NCBI GenBank assembly: GCA_036013055.1
Contig: DASCQM010000006.1
Coordinates: 310,001 to 374,000, forward strand
Direction: 5' to 3'
From: SHYR01 sp036013055
Lineage (GTDB): Bacteria; Chloroflexota; Dehalococcoidia; UBA2979
Length of the DNA stretch: 64,000 bases
The first letter of the stretch is position 1; each line of letters starts with the position of its first letter. Shown here piece after piece: positions 35,505-44,236 of this stretch. The notes beneath the pieces are model-generated. The model ran no database searches. It worked only from the letters and a program-made list of their open reading frames with translations, and had not been told where the DNA came from. Both the position numbers and the translations under genes were made by a program.

Positions 35505-36331
35505 GCGCCGTTGCCCGTCTCACGGAGGAAGCCGTGCATTGCGGCCGCGATCTGTTCCGGCTGTTCGAGGTGCAGCAGATGGCTCAAGTTCGGGAACTCA
35601 TGGAACCGGCCGTTCGGCAGGGTGCGCATCATCTCATCGGCTGCATCGCGGCTGTGCACCATAGACGCGCCACCGCGCAGCACCAGCGTTGGACACTCGA
35701 TCCCTGTCAGCAGTTCGCGGTTGTCCCACGGCGCGAACTGCGCCAGCGTCTGGCGGTCGTAGCCCTCGATGTAGCCGCCGCCGCGCGGCAGGAAGTTGGC
35801 GGCCATGATGCGCTCGACGGCGTCATCCTGCGCGTCCGGCCGTAGCCGAGTGACGCGAGCCCACGCTTCATCGGACGAGTCAAAGCTGAGGCCATCGCGG
35901 GCACCGGCTCGGTGCAGGTTCTCGCCCTGCGAATCTGGCGGGCGGGCGTCGATGTCGACGAAGATCGCGGCGCTGACGCGATCCGGCCGCGCTGCCGTGT
36001 AGCGCATCGCGATCAGGCTACCCATCGAGTGCCCCGCGAGCGCGACCGACGGCACATCGAGCACGTCGATCAGCCGATCGACGTCGTTGAGATAATCGTC
36101 AGGGGAGTACGCGCCGTTCCACTCGGACTCGCCGTGACCTCGCAGATCGAGCGCGGCGACACGGTACTCGGGCAGCTTTGGTGCGACGTCGTCCCACGCC
36201 CTCGCGTGCTGCGTGGAGCCGTGGAGCAGCACCAGTGTTGGGAGGTCGCCTTGTCCGGAGAGCGAGTAGTGCAGGCGCGGAACACCCTCGATGAAATGGT
36301 GCTGCATCCGCGAGGGCTGTGCGTCCGGCAT
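35501..36331 (-). CDS. Alpha/beta-fold hydrolase
   Basis: A 276-aa alpha/beta hydrolase. The oxyanion region is LLHGSTQHARAWDDV, the nucleophile elbow is GHSMGS, the acid is likely in the segment ECPTLVLRGGASMVHSRDA, and the His is in FPNLSHLLHLEQPE. All triad positions look present. It is the first gene of a three-gene coupled operon with hyuA and hyuB, so it may hydrolyse an ester or amide linked to the same compound. ATG at 36331 or 36307 is equally possible. Confidence 0.85.
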   Translation of the reverse strand: MPDAQPSRMQHHFIEGVPRLHYSLSGQGDLPTLVLLHGSTQHARAWDDVAPKLPEYRVAALDLRGHGESEWNGAYSPDDYLNDVDRLIDVLDVPSVALAGHSMGSLIAMRYTAARPDRVSAAIFVDIDARPPDSQGENLHRAGARDGLSFDSSDEAWARVTRLRPDAQDDAVERIMAANFLPRGGGYIEGYDRQTLAQFAPWDNRELLTGIECPTLVLRGGASMVHSRDAADEMMRTLPNGRFHEFPNLSHLLHLEQPEQIAAAMHGFLRETGNGA

Positions 36332-36361
36332 GGCGCGCATCCTATCAGCGCGGCCGCTACC

Positions 36362-36390
36362 TTGACCCACCGGGGGCGCGTGGCTAGCGT
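36362..36390 (+). promoter_or_regulatory. Possible promoter of rplY
   Basis: TTGACC at 36362-36367 and TAGCGT at 36385-36390 are separated by 17 nt, close to sigma-70 consensus at -35 and weaker at -10. The start codon of rplY lies at 36426. Confidence 0.4.
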
Positions 36391-36425
36391 GGATCGTCGA
36401 TGTTCCGCACAGCAGACGTATCTGG

Positions 36426-37109
36426 ATGGCAACGATGGTCACGCAAGTAGACACGTATCAGGTCGAGACCCGCACGGTGATCGGGAAGCGCGTCGCGGGG
36501 CTACGCCGTGACGGCATTCTTCCCGCCAACGTCTTCGGTCGCGGCCTCGAGTCGCTCGCGATTCAACTCCCCGAACGCAAGGCACACGAGATGCTTGTCG
36601 CGCACGGCCGGAACAACCTGATCGAGATTCAAGTTGCGGGCGAGAGCGAGCCGCGGCCCGTCGTTGTCCGTGACCTCAAGCAGCACCCGGTACACGGCGC
36701 GCTGCTGCACATCGACTTCTATCAGGTCGACCTCACGCGCACCCTTCGCGCGATGGTGCCGGTGACGCTGATCGGCACTGCGCCCGCTGTGAACATGTAT
36801 GGCGGAATTCTGCTGCTGGAGACCGACGCGATCGATGTCGAGGCGCTCCCGGCAGCGATGCCCGATCACTTTGAAATCTCGGTCGACGGCCTCGAGGAAA
36901 TCGATGATTCGGTCTCAGTTGACGCGATCGTCATGCCCGAAGGAGTGACCCTCCACACCGACGAGGCGGTTACAGTCGCTCGCGTCTCCCGCCCGCGTCT
37001 CGTGGTCGAGGAAGAAGAAGTGCTCGAGGGCGAAGAGGAACTGCTCGAGGGCGAAGAGGCTGCCGAGGGCGAAGAGGCTGCCGAGGGCGAAGAGGCTGCC
37101 GAGGAGTAG
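36426..37109 (+). CDS. rplY: Ribosomal protein bL25 (Ctc/TL5 type) with repetitive acidic tail
   Basis: The long form of bL25 (Ctc/TL5), 227 residues, which binds 5S rRNA in the large subunit. The N-terminal L25 barrel includes RRDGILPANVFGRG and VRDLKQHPVHGALLHIDFYQVD; the TL5-type C-terminal beta domain covers about residues 95-185 (RAMVPVTLIGTAPAV to EGVTLHTDEAVT). The last 35 residues are Glu-rich repeats encoded by tandem 18-bp units, absent from most homologues. ATG at 36426 or 36435 could be the start. It is a single-gene unit converging with fmt. Confidence 0.92.
   Translation: MATMVTQVDTYQVETRTVIGKRVAGLRRDGILPANVFGRGLESLAIQLPERKAHEMLVAHGRNNLIEIQVAGESEPRPVVVRDLKQHPVHGALLHIDFYQVDLTRTLRAMVPVTLIGTAPAVNMYGGILLLETDAIDVEALPAAMPDHFEISVDGLEEIDDSVSVDAIVMPEGVTLHTDEAVTVARVSRPRLVVEEEEVLEGEEELLEGEEAAEGEEAAEGEEAAEE
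37026..37106 (+). repeat. Tandem repeats encoding the acidic tail of bL25
   Basis: Four GAGGGCGAAGAGG units start at 37026, 37047, 37065 and 37083. The last three form a perfect 18-bp tandem array (GAGGGCGAAGAGGCTGCC), encoding Glu-Gly-Glu-Glu-Ala-Ala. Such an array could vary in copy number by slippage in steps of six residues without frameshift. Confidence 0.85.
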
Positions 37110-37190
37110 CGTCTCTCCGGCCGCTCGTTCAGCGGTGCTCATTCAGTCGTACGCTCGGTCGCGAACCGGTGCCTAGTCTCTCAGCGTCTC

Positions 37191-38156
37191 TCAGCCGAGG
37201 CGTGACCCGATCAGGTCGTGATCGCCGTTTAGATACTGCTCGATGTCGACCGTGCGCCGTCCCGGTCGCTGCACACTGAGCAGCGCCAGCGCGCCTTCGC
37301 CGCAGACGACGACCGCCATCGCGTTTCGACCGGGCAGCAGATCCGACAGCGGTTCGCCGTCACCCTCGACAACCGAGCCGGGGGCTTCCGCGAACGTTCC
37401 GTCCAGCGGCCACGCCTCGTGCACCGTCAGCGGCTGACCACCGGCACGCGTCGTTGCGGCGGGCCACGGCTGGAATGCACGGATGCGCTGCCAGATCGCG
37501 GTCGCGGGCTGCGACCAATCGATGACGCCGTCGGGCCGAGCGAGCCGCGGCGCGTGCGTTGCGAGCGACTGATCTTGCTCCTCAACGGAGAGATCGCCCG
37601 CGACCCACGCGGGCAACGTCTCGACGAGCAGCCGCGCACCGAGGCTGGCGACGCGATCGGTGACGGTCTCGGTCGTGTCGAGCGGATCGATCGGCGTTCG
37701 CACCTGCGCGACGACCGGCCCGGCATCGATCTCATGCACGACCCGCATGATCGTCGCGCCGGTCTCAGCGTCGCCAGCCAGGATCGCGGCGGCGACGGGC
37801 GACGCGCCGCGATGTCTCGGCAGCAGCGACGCGTGCACGTTCAGCACGTCGTGGGGGAAGGATTCCAGCAGGTGACCCGGCAGAATGTGGCCGGAAGCCG
37901 CCACGACCCCGACGTCAGCTTCGAAGCTGCTGAGCTGCTCGGTCTGCTCTCGTCGTAGCCGCTCCGGCTGAATGACGTCGATGCCTGCCGCCTCGGCCAG
38001 TTCCTTCACGGGCGTCGCGGTGCGTGCCGCGGACCGTCCGCGCCGCCGGTCGGGCTGGGTGACGACCGCGACGACATCGATGTCGGGAGCGTCGATCAAA
38101 CCTCGCAGCGAGGGGAGGGCGTAGTCGGGGGAGCCGAAGAAGATGACGCGCATCAT
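37191..38156 (-). CDS. fmt: Methionyl-tRNA formyltransferase
   Basis: Formylates initiator Met-tRNA using 10-formyl-THF. The 321-aa protein opens MRVIFFGSPDYALPSL. The catalytic region is LNVHASLLPRHRGASPV (Asn-x-His of the N-H-D triad; SLLPxxRG signature) with the Asp in HEIDAGPV. The usual YGxILP is ASGHILP here. The C-terminal OB-like domain follows PDGVIDW and RAFQPWP. The start is ATGATG; either Met may be used. It is the last gene of a minus-strand run secG, solute-binding protein, fmt. Confidence 0.93.
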   Translation of the reverse strand: MMRVIFFGSPDYALPSLRGLIDAPDIDVVAVVTQPDRRRGRSAARTATPVKELAEAAGIDVIQPERLRREQTEQLSSFEADVGVVAASGHILPGHLLESFPHDVLNVHASLLPRHRGASPVAAAILAGDAETGATIMRVVHEIDAGPVVAQVRTPIDPLDTTETVTDRVASLGARLLVETLPAWVAGDLSVEEQDQSLATHAPRLARPDGVIDWSQPATAIWQRIRAFQPWPAATTRAGGQPLTVHEAWPLDGTFAEAPGSVVEGDGEPLSDLLPGRNAMAVVVCGEGALALLSVQRPGRRTVDIEQYLNGDHDLIGSRLG

Positions 38157-38184
38157 GCCAATCGTAGCAGCGAGGCGGCGGCCG

Positions 38185-39843
38185 CTACTCGCCGTCCTCG
38201 TGCCAGAGGTGGACGGAGCGGAACCGATCCGAGCGGTCGAAGAGGACGCCATCGCTCAGGCCACGCAGTGATCGCGGATGTGCGTAGAGTCGCTGCGGGC
38301 AGTGCAGCACGATGCTGGGTGCCATCTCGGCGAAGCGCTCCGTGAAGGCGGCATAGAGCTGACGGCGCTCCGCCTCGTCGAGCGTCGTGCGGCCAGCCTC
38401 CAGCAACGCGTCCGCGAGCGGGTCGTGGTATCCGGCGACGTTGCTGCCGGGAGCGAGAATCTGCGAGGTGTGCCACGCGCCGTACGGGTCGGGGTCGGCC
38501 CCGGTCTCCCAGCCGAAGATCGCCATCTCATAGTCGCGCGGCACGAGCCGTCGCGTGACCAGTTCCGAGGAGGGGACCGCCTCGACGTCGACGATGATGC
38601 CGAGCGCCGTCAGTCGGCGGGCGATCTCGGCGGCCAGCGCCTCGCGCAGCGGTTCGGTGTTCGTGACCAGCTCAAGCGTGAGCGCGAACCCGTTTCGTGA
38701 TCGCTGGCCGGTCGGACCTTCGAGCCATCCGGCGACGTCCAGCAGTCCCGGCGCGGTGCTCGGATCGGGCCACTCGCCCGGCGCGTATGCCCATGAGCCG
38801 GGCAGGATCGGCCCGCTGCCGGGCGCGCCAGCGACGTCGGCCGCGCCGCCAGGAAGCGCGGCGAGCAGCGTCGGCACGTCGATCGCCGCCGCGATCGCTT
38901 GCCGCAGCGCGACGCTCGCCAGCGACTCTCGCTGGGTGTTGAGGTACAGCACCGTGTAGCCGCCCTCATCGAGTGCGGTCGTGGCGATCGAGGGTTGGAC
39001 GGCGACCGCCCGCTGCTCGGCCGTCGCGGCGGCGTCAGTGGCGTCGTTGGCTGTCGCGGTTTCGCCACCGCTGAGCAGCGCGCCATGCAGTTCGCCGCTC
39101 GCAATCGCGGCGGTCAGCGCCGATCGATCACGGAAGAAGCGGAACTCGAACTCGCGGAGGCCGGGCAGTCCCTCGTGGTACGTGGTGTGCCGCTCAAGCA
39201 ACGCGCGCCGCGTCGTCAGTTCGACCACGCGGAACGGCCCGGTACCGATCGGTGCTCGGTTGAATGGCGCGTCGAAGATCGCGGCGGCGTCGAGCCCGGC
39301 GAGCTGGTGCTCCGGCACGATGCCGAGTGCCGCGCGGGTGAGGAACGACGCGGAGATCTCCGGCAGCACCATCTCCACCGTCAGCGCATCGACGACCGTG
39401 ACATCGACGCCTGCCCACGCCGCAGCCAGCGAGGGGTCGCCGCGAAACGCCGACGCCTGTACGAGCGCGATGGTGAAAGCGACGTCCAACGCGTCGAATC
39501 GTTGCCCGTCGTGCCAGAAGACGTCGGCGCGGAGCTGGAAGCGGTAGCTGAGCCCGTCCGCAGTGATGTCCCATCGCTCGGCGAGGTTCGGCTGCGGCAT
39601 GCCGCGTCCGTCGATGCGGGTGAGTCCGTCGAAGACCAGCGCGGCAATGTCGGCATCGGTCTCGTTCAGCCCGGCGAGCAGTGGGTTGATGCGTTCTGGC
39701 TGCCCGACAACACCCTCGACGTATCGCTCGATACGCGACGGCGTCGTCGAGTCGGCGAACGCGGACCAGCCGAGCACGAGCGCGGCGAATCCGACGGTTA
39801 GCAGACTGAGGTAGATCAGGCGGTCACGTAGCAGGGAAGCCAT
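38185..39843 (-). CDS. ABC transporter substrate-binding protein, family 5 (orphan)
   Basis: A 552-aa extracytoplasmic solute-binding protein. An N-terminal hydrophobic helix (IYLSLLTVGFAALVLGWSAFA) without lipobox Cys is followed by an SBP_bac_5 domain: QPERINPLLAGLNETDADIAALVFDGL, LAERWDITADGLSYRFQLRADVFWHDG and PIGTGPFRVVEL. I chose the ATG at 39843; upstream frame is Arg-rich and overlaps secG antisense-free territory poorly. No permease or ATPase lies nearby; it sits between secG and fmt. It may use the permeases at 12.6-14.5 kb or others, or have lost transport. Confidence 0.88.
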   Translation of the reverse strand: MASLLRDRLIYLSLLTVGFAALVLGWSAFADSTTPSRIERYVEGVVGQPERINPLLAGLNETDADIAALVFDGLTRIDGRGMPQPNLAERWDITADGLSYRFQLRADVFWHDGQRFDALDVAFTIALVQASAFRGDPSLAAAWAGVDVTVVDALTVEMVLPEISASFLTRAALGIVPEHQLAGLDAAAIFDAPFNRAPIGTGPFRVVELTTRRALLERHTTYHEGLPGLREFEFRFFRDRSALTAAIASGELHGALLSGGETATANDATDAAATAEQRAVAVQPSIATTALDEGGYTVLYLNTQRESLASVALRQAIAAAIDVPTLLAALPGGAADVAGAPGSGPILPGSWAYAPGEWPDPSTAPGLLDVAGWLEGPTGQRSRNGFALTLELVTNTEPLREALAAEIARRLTALGIIVDVEAVPSSELVTRRLVPRDYEMAIFGWETGADPDPYGAWHTSQILAPGSNVAGYHDPLADALLEAGRTTLDEAERRQLYAAFTERFAEMAPSIVLHCPQRLYAHPRSLRGLSDGVLFDRSDRFRSVHLWHEDGE

Positions 39844-39860
39844 CCCGCGTGCGCCGCGCC

Positions 39861-40085
39861 CTAGGAAGCGGCGACACTCCAGGCGGAGACGGAGAGGAAG
39901 ACGACAACCATCAGGATGGTGAGGCGGTGCAGGGAACGCTGCAGCCCTCGCTTGGTGCGGAAGGCGGCGTCCTGCCCACCGAGCGCCGCGCCGAAGCCGG
40001 TGCCGCGCACCTGTAGCAGCACGAGCACGATCAAGATCGATGAGATCAGAATCTGCGCGAGGTTGAGAAAGTCTTTCAATTCCAT
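39861..40085 (-). CDS. secG: Preprotein translocase subunit SecG
   Basis: A 74-aa auxiliary subunit of the SecYEG channel. Two transmembrane helices (about residues 8-26 and 53-72) flank the family-typical VLVLLQVRGTGFGAALGGQDAAFRTKRG, whose RGxG and GGx5F are SecG hallmarks. Length and topology fit. It is 59 nt after yvcK and 17 nt before the solute-binding protein gene. Confidence 0.9.
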   Translation of the reverse strand: MELKDFLNLAQILISSILIVLVLLQVRGTGFGAALGGQDAAFRTKRGLQRSLHRLTILMVVVFLSVSAWSVAAS

Positions 40086-40144
40086 GTGATTCGAGGCTAA
40101 CGCTGGTCGACGTGCACAGCAAGCACCGACGCTCCGCCCGCTCC

Positions 40145-41467
40145 TTAGCTCGTTGCGGCGGCGTCCGTGGCGATCGACGGGTCAACGAGATCGCGTTCGC
40201 GGAAGGCGCGCATCACCGCATCCGCCAGCAGGTCGGAGTCGTGGCGGTATCGATTGTCGGAATCGACGACGTCGGCGAGCAGGAGCCTCGCGGAACCGTA
40301 TTCCGTGTCCCCCGGTGCCGCAACGGCCTCCGCGAGCAGATCGTCGGGGAGCGGCTCGGCGGGCAGGTTGCTGTTGGCGAGAACGACATCGGCGAACTGC
40401 TGGCCGCGCAGATGATCCGAGATCGCCTGGTAGTGCGCGGGCGCGTCGAAACCGTCGGTCTCGCCGCGCTGCGTGGCGACGTTGGTGACGAAGATCTTGT
40501 GTGCGCGCGAGATCAGCAGCGCGTCACCGATCTCACCGACGAGCAGGTTCGGCAGGATCGACGTGTAGAGGCTGCCGGGGCCGATCACGATCAGGTCCGC
40601 CTCAATCAGCGAGCGCACAACCTCGGGGTTTGCTCGCACGTTCGATGGTTCGACGTGCAGTCGCTCGACCGCTGATCCGTCCTTCGGGATCGTCGACTCG
40701 CCTTCGACGATCGTCCCGTCGGCCATCTCCGCCACGAGCTTCACGTCGGCGAGCGTCGAGGGCAGGATCGCGCCGCGGACGGCCAGCACCCGCGAGGTCT
40801 CGCGGATCGCCTCTTCCATGCTGCCGGTGACGCCGGCCATCGCGACGATGAAGAGGTTGCCGAAGGAGTGCCCGTCGATGGCGTTGCCACCCTCATCGAA
40901 GCGGTACTGGAAGAGCCGGTTGACCAGTGGTTCGGCGTCGGAGAGCGCCGCGATGCAGTTGCGGATGTCGCCGGGCGGAATCACGTCCATCTCGCGGCGC
41001 AGGCGTCCGCTCGACCCGCCATCGTCGGCGACGGTGACGACGGCAGTGAGATTCGTCGTGTGGGTCTTCAGGCCTCGCAGCAGGTTGGAGAGGCCCGTAC
41101 CGCCGCCGATCGCCACGACCTTCGGGCCGGCCTGTTGGGCGCGCGCCGAGTAGATGAGGTTGACTAGCGGCTCCTCGTGCCGGCCTTCCGGCAGCAGCGC
41201 GGAGATCAGAGATCGGTTGAGGCGCCAGAAGGCGATGATCGTGAGGCCCGACGCGACCGCGAGGAAGAGCGCGCCTCGGCCCCAGCGCGGGATGAACTGG
41301 AGCGTCGCCCAGTAGACCCACTCGGGGAAGACATACGAGACATAAATCTCGCGGAGCAGGTACGAGAAGCCGAGTCCCATGATCGCGACGCTCGCGAGCA
41401 TGAGCAGGAGCCAGCGTTTGACGCCAAGCCCGACATAGAGCCACTTGAAGAGGTTCTGGAGATTCAC
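40145..41467 (-). CDS. yvcK: YvcK/CofD-like protein with N-terminal membrane domain
   Basis: A 440-aa member of the YvcK (gluconeogenesis factor) family of UDP-sugar-binding proteins needed for growth on gluconeogenic carbon and for cell-wall precursor allocation. Residues 1-100 contain two transmembrane helices (WLLLMLASVAIMGLGFSYLL and GALFLAVASGLTIIAFW), not in Bacillus YvcK. The cytosolic domain has AIGGGTGLSNLLRGLK, VTVADDGGSSGRLR, IPPGDIRNC and GSLYTSILPNLLV. The related CofD (F420 synthesis) shares motifs, but the GGGTG and context favour YvcK. Confidence 0.9.
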   Translation of the reverse strand: MNLQNLFKWLYVGLGVKRWLLLMLASVAIMGLGFSYLLREIYVSYVFPEWVYWATLQFIPRWGRGALFLAVASGLTIIAFWRLNRSLISALLPEGRHEEPLVNLIYSARAQQAGPKVVAIGGGTGLSNLLRGLKTHTTNLTAVVTVADDGGSSGRLRREMDVIPPGDIRNCIAALSDAEPLVNRLFQYRFDEGGNAIDGHSFGNLFIVAMAGVTGSMEEAIRETSRVLAVRGAILPSTLADVKLVAEMADGTIVEGESTIPKDGSAVERLHVEPSNVRANPEVVRSLIEADLIVIGPGSLYTSILPNLLVGEIGDALLISRAHKIFVTNVATQRGETDGFDAPAHYQAISDHLRGQQFADVVLANSNLPAEPLPDDLLAEAVAAPGDTEYGSARLLLADVVDSDNRYRHDSDLLADAVMRAFRERDLVDPSIATDAAATS

Positions 41468-41554
41468 CGAAACTTGTCCCTCAGGCAGGACCCTCCACCT
41501 CCAGTAGACGCGGTTCTTCCGGCTCTGGTCAACGTTCGACGGCCACGAATGGCG

Positions 41555-43021
41555 CTAGCCGCCGTCCAGATGCTTGCGCAGCACATCGGCGGCCGTGTTG
41601 GGGTCGGAACGTCCACGCGTCTCGCGCATCACCTGACCGACGAGGAACTTGATCGCGCTGTCCTTGCCGCCGCGGTAGTCCTCGACGGCCTTCGGATTGG
41701 CCTCGATCACGCTGGTCGCGATGCCGTCGAGTTCGCCCGCGTCATCGACGCGTCCGAGGCCGCGAGCCTCAACGATCGCCTTCGGCATCTCCCCGCTCTC
41801 GCTCGCCGCGTGCAGCACCTCCTTGGCGGTCGGTCCCGTGATCGCGCCGCCCTCGACGAGCTCGACGAGTTCAGCGATGTGCGCTGGCGTCAGCTTGAGG
41901 TCTTCGAGTGACGCGTCCGGACCTCGCTGGTTGAGCAAGGCGGCGACGTCACCGATCAGCCAGCGGGCGATCGCGGTGGCGTGCTCGGTCGTCGAGAGTG
42001 CTGCGGCCTCCTCGAACGCCGCGGCGTGCTCGGGCGTCTCGGTCAGCATTCGCGCGTCGTCGGGGGCGAGCTGGTACTCCTGCTCGAATCGCGTGCGCTT
42101 CGCCTCCGGGAGCTCCGGCAACTGCGCGCGCAGCTCATCGACGACGCTTGCCTCCGTCAGCAGCGGCGGCAGGTCCGGTTCCGGGAAGTAGCGGTAGTCG
42201 TGCGCCTCCTCCTTCGAGCGCTGGGAGACGGTCTCACCAGTCGCATCGACGTAGCCGCGGGTCTCCTGGTCGATCGCGCCCCCGGCATCGAGGATCTCGG
42301 TCTGCCGCACGACCTCCGTGTCCAGCGCGCGCTGGATCGCGCGGAAGGAGTTCATATTCTTGACCTCGACCTTGGCGCCCAGTTCCTCGCTGCCACGTGG
42401 GCGCAGGGAGATGTTGGCATCGGAGCGGAATGAGCCCTTCTCCATGTCGGCGTCGGAGACCCGGATGTAACGGAGGATCTGACGCAGGTTGCGCAGGTAG
42501 GTGAGTGCCTCCGCGCTCGAGTGCATGTCGGGCGTCGTCACGACCTCCATCAGCGGCGCGCCGGCGCGGTTCGCGTCCAGCAGCGAGTAGCTGTCGCCGC
42601 CGCCATCGCGATGCATCAGCCGTGCGGTGTCCTCTTCGAGGTGGATGCGCTCCAGGTGCACGAAGCTTGCGACGCCATCGACCTCGATATCCACGCCGCC
42701 GTTGAGGCAGAGCGGCTGGTCGTACTGCGAGATCTGGTAGCCCTTGAGCAGGTCGGGGTAGGGGTAGTTCTTGCGGTCGAACTTCGATCGCTCCGGGATG
42801 TCGCAGCCGAGCGCGAGTCCGGAGAGGATCGTGAACGCCACGGCCTGCTCGTTGATCACCGGAAGCATCCCGGGCATGCCGAGACAGACGGGGCAGGTAT
42901 GCGTGTTCGGGGCGGTGTCGAAGTAGTCGCGCTCGCAGCGGCAAAACATCTTTGACCGCGTCTTGAGCTGGACGTGGGTCTCGATGCCGATCACGACCTC
43001 GTAGTCGGTCTTTGTCGTCAC
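41555..43021 (-). CDS. gatB: Asp-tRNA(Asn)/Glu-tRNA(Gln) amidotransferase subunit B
   Basis: The tRNA-binding/kinase subunit of GatCAB, 488 residues, which transamidates misacylated Glu-tRNA(Gln) and/or Asp-tRNA(Asn). Signatures are EVVIGIETHVQLKTRSKMFCRC, a zinc site CRC...CPVCLG, KNYPYPDLLKGYQISQYDQPL, and DYRYFPEPDLPPL; the C-terminal GatB/YqeY domain follows. The start is a GTG at 43021 with GGGAGG 5-10 nt upstream. gatC and gatA are not adjacent. Confidence 0.94.
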   Translation of the reverse strand: MTTKTDYEVVIGIETHVQLKTRSKMFCRCERDYFDTAPNTHTCPVCLGMPGMLPVINEQAVAFTILSGLALGCDIPERSKFDRKNYPYPDLLKGYQISQYDQPLCLNGGVDIEVDGVASFVHLERIHLEEDTARLMHRDGGGDSYSLLDANRAGAPLMEVVTTPDMHSSAEALTYLRNLRQILRYIRVSDADMEKGSFRSDANISLRPRGSEELGAKVEVKNMNSFRAIQRALDTEVVRQTEILDAGGAIDQETRGYVDATGETVSQRSKEEAHDYRYFPEPDLPPLLTEASVVDELRAQLPELPEAKRTRFEQEYQLAPDDARMLTETPEHAAAFEEAAALSTTEHATAIARWLIGDVAALLNQRGPDASLEDLKLTPAHIAELVELVEGGAITGPTAKEVLHAASESGEMPKAIVEARGLGRVDDAGELDGIATSVIEANPKAVEDYRGGKDSAIKFLVGQVMRETRGRSDPNTAADVLRKHLDGG

Positions 43022-43122
43022 TGGTCCTCCCACGGTCCCGCGGAGAGCGTCCGCGCGTCCTCGATTGTAGCGTGCGACGTCGCTGCGCGAATCAGGGCGA
43101 GCACTGGAGATCCGCGAATCGG

Positions 43123-43575
43123 CTAGCCGGTGGGGACGGGGAACTTCTGGCGGAAGCCAAACGCGTACTCGCCCGGCCCGTGCTCGTCGAGGTGCTCGAG
43201 TCGATTGATGCCGTCCTCGACCGTCGGCACGCTGCCGGCGGGGACCCACCAGAGCGCGATGTAGGCCGAGCCGTACGGCTCGAACCACTCCTTGCGCCGG
43301 CGCATCACGCTCATGTGCTCGGAGCGGTAGGCGTAACCGTAGAGCGCTTCGTTCGACTCCCAGACGGAGAGATTGACGAGCAGTTGCGGGTCATCGCTGA
43401 TGCGAATGCCGGTTGCGTCCCCATCCTCTGTCTGCAACCGCCAGACGAAGCCGGGGCTCTCGTCGGCGAGCGCGTTCAACTCCGCCAGCCGCGACGTAAA
43501 GTCGTCGAGCGACGGGTCATCGAGTGGCGTTGTCGCGCGTGCAAGGTTGATCTGCGCGAGGTGACAGTCAGCCAT
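43123..43575 (-). CDS. DUF3291 domain protein
   Basis: A 150-aa protein with DUF3291 features: HLAQINLARATTPLDDPSLDDFTSRLAELNALADESPGFVWRL, then NLSVWESNEALYGYAYRSEHMSVMRRRKEWF. The fold is expected to be a dimeric alpha-beta barrel like antibiotic-biosynthesis monooxygenases or heme-degrading enzymes; no function is established to my knowledge. It is divergent from the DUF402 gene with 61 nt between them. Confidence 0.82.
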   Translation of the reverse strand: MADCHLAQINLARATTPLDDPSLDDFTSRLAELNALADESPGFVWRLQTEDGDATGIRISDDPQLLVNLSVWESNEALYGYAYRSEHMSVMRRRKEWFEPYGSAYIALWWVPAGSVPTVEDGINRLEHLDEHGPGEYAFGFRQKFPVPTG

Positions 43576-43636
43576 GCCCGCATCGTACGGCCGGCGTCGC
43601 TACCATGCTTGCGGAGAGAACTGCCGGGGAGCCGCG

Positions 43637-44161
43637 ATGACGTCTGACCTGCCGCGCGCGATCAAGGTCGCCTCGACGAAGTACGACGGCTCGCCGCACT
43701 ACGAGTTCGACGCGACCCTCGTCGCGCGCGAGGGTTCGATGCTGCGGCTGTATGTCGAGCAGGGCACAGCCCTCATCGGCTATCGCGGCGAGTTCGAGGT
43801 GCGCACGCCGTTCGCCGCGCTGTTCTGGACTGACCGGCCGTACAACGTCTATCACAACCAGTCGCCGCTTGGCCGTCGTCGCATCATGAGCTACGCGAAC
43901 GTCGGCACGCCGGCCACGATCGACGGCGATGTGCTGCGCTGGGTGGATCTCGACCTCGACGTGTTCACCAGCGAAGGCGGCGGGATCACGCTCGACGATG
44001 TCGACGAGTTCGAAGAGCATCAGGTGAAGTTCGCGTATCCCGACGAGTTGATCGCGACCGCGCTCGCCACCAGTGAGCAATTGCTGGCGCTGGCGAAGAG
44101 CGGGGCCTTCCCGTTCGACCGGGAGGCGCACATTGACCTCGGCGCGCCGCCAGCACGCTGA
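43637..44161 (+). CDS. DUF402 domain protein
   Basis: A 174-aa protein of the DUF402 (FomD-like/Ntdp) type: ASTKYDGSPHYEFDATLV, then PFAALFWTDRPYNVYHNQSPLGRRRIMSYANVGTPATIDGDVLRWVDLDLDVF, and DDVDEFEEH. FomD and nucleoside tri/diphosphate phosphatases of this fold hydrolyse phosphate or nucleotidyl esters using metal held by conserved Asp and Glu residues, which are present here (DLDLDV, DEFEEH). The precise substrate is unknown. CGGGGAG precedes the ATG. Confidence 0.8.
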   Translation: MTSDLPRAIKVASTKYDGSPHYEFDATLVAREGSMLRLYVEQGTALIGYRGEFEVRTPFAALFWTDRPYNVYHNQSPLGRRRIMSYANVGTPATIDGDVLRWVDLDLDVFTSEGGGITLDDVDEFEEHQVKFAYPDELIATALATSEQLLALAKSGAFPFDREAHIDLGAPPAR

Positions 44162-44188
44162 TCGCGGATCGAGGTTTCGCGGAAGAAC

Positions 44189-44211
44189 GAAGGACGCCAG
44201 CGGCGCCCTTC
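44189..44211. terminator. Hairpin between two convergent small genes
   Basis: GAAGG-A-CGCC-AGC-GGCG-C-CCTTC forms a 9-pair stem with one mismatch and a 3-nt loop, 27 nt after the DUF402 stop and facing the small YHS-like gene. There is no T-run. It could act as a bidirectional terminator. Confidence 0.4.
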
Positions 44212-44236
44212 ACGTCATCTCAGCGGGTAGAGAAAG

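Noticed and set aside
40145..41467. CofD (2-phospho-L-lactate transferase) of F420 synthesis
   Set aside because: The N-terminal membrane helices, GGGTGLSNLLRGLK and gene context fit YvcK; CofD lacks these.
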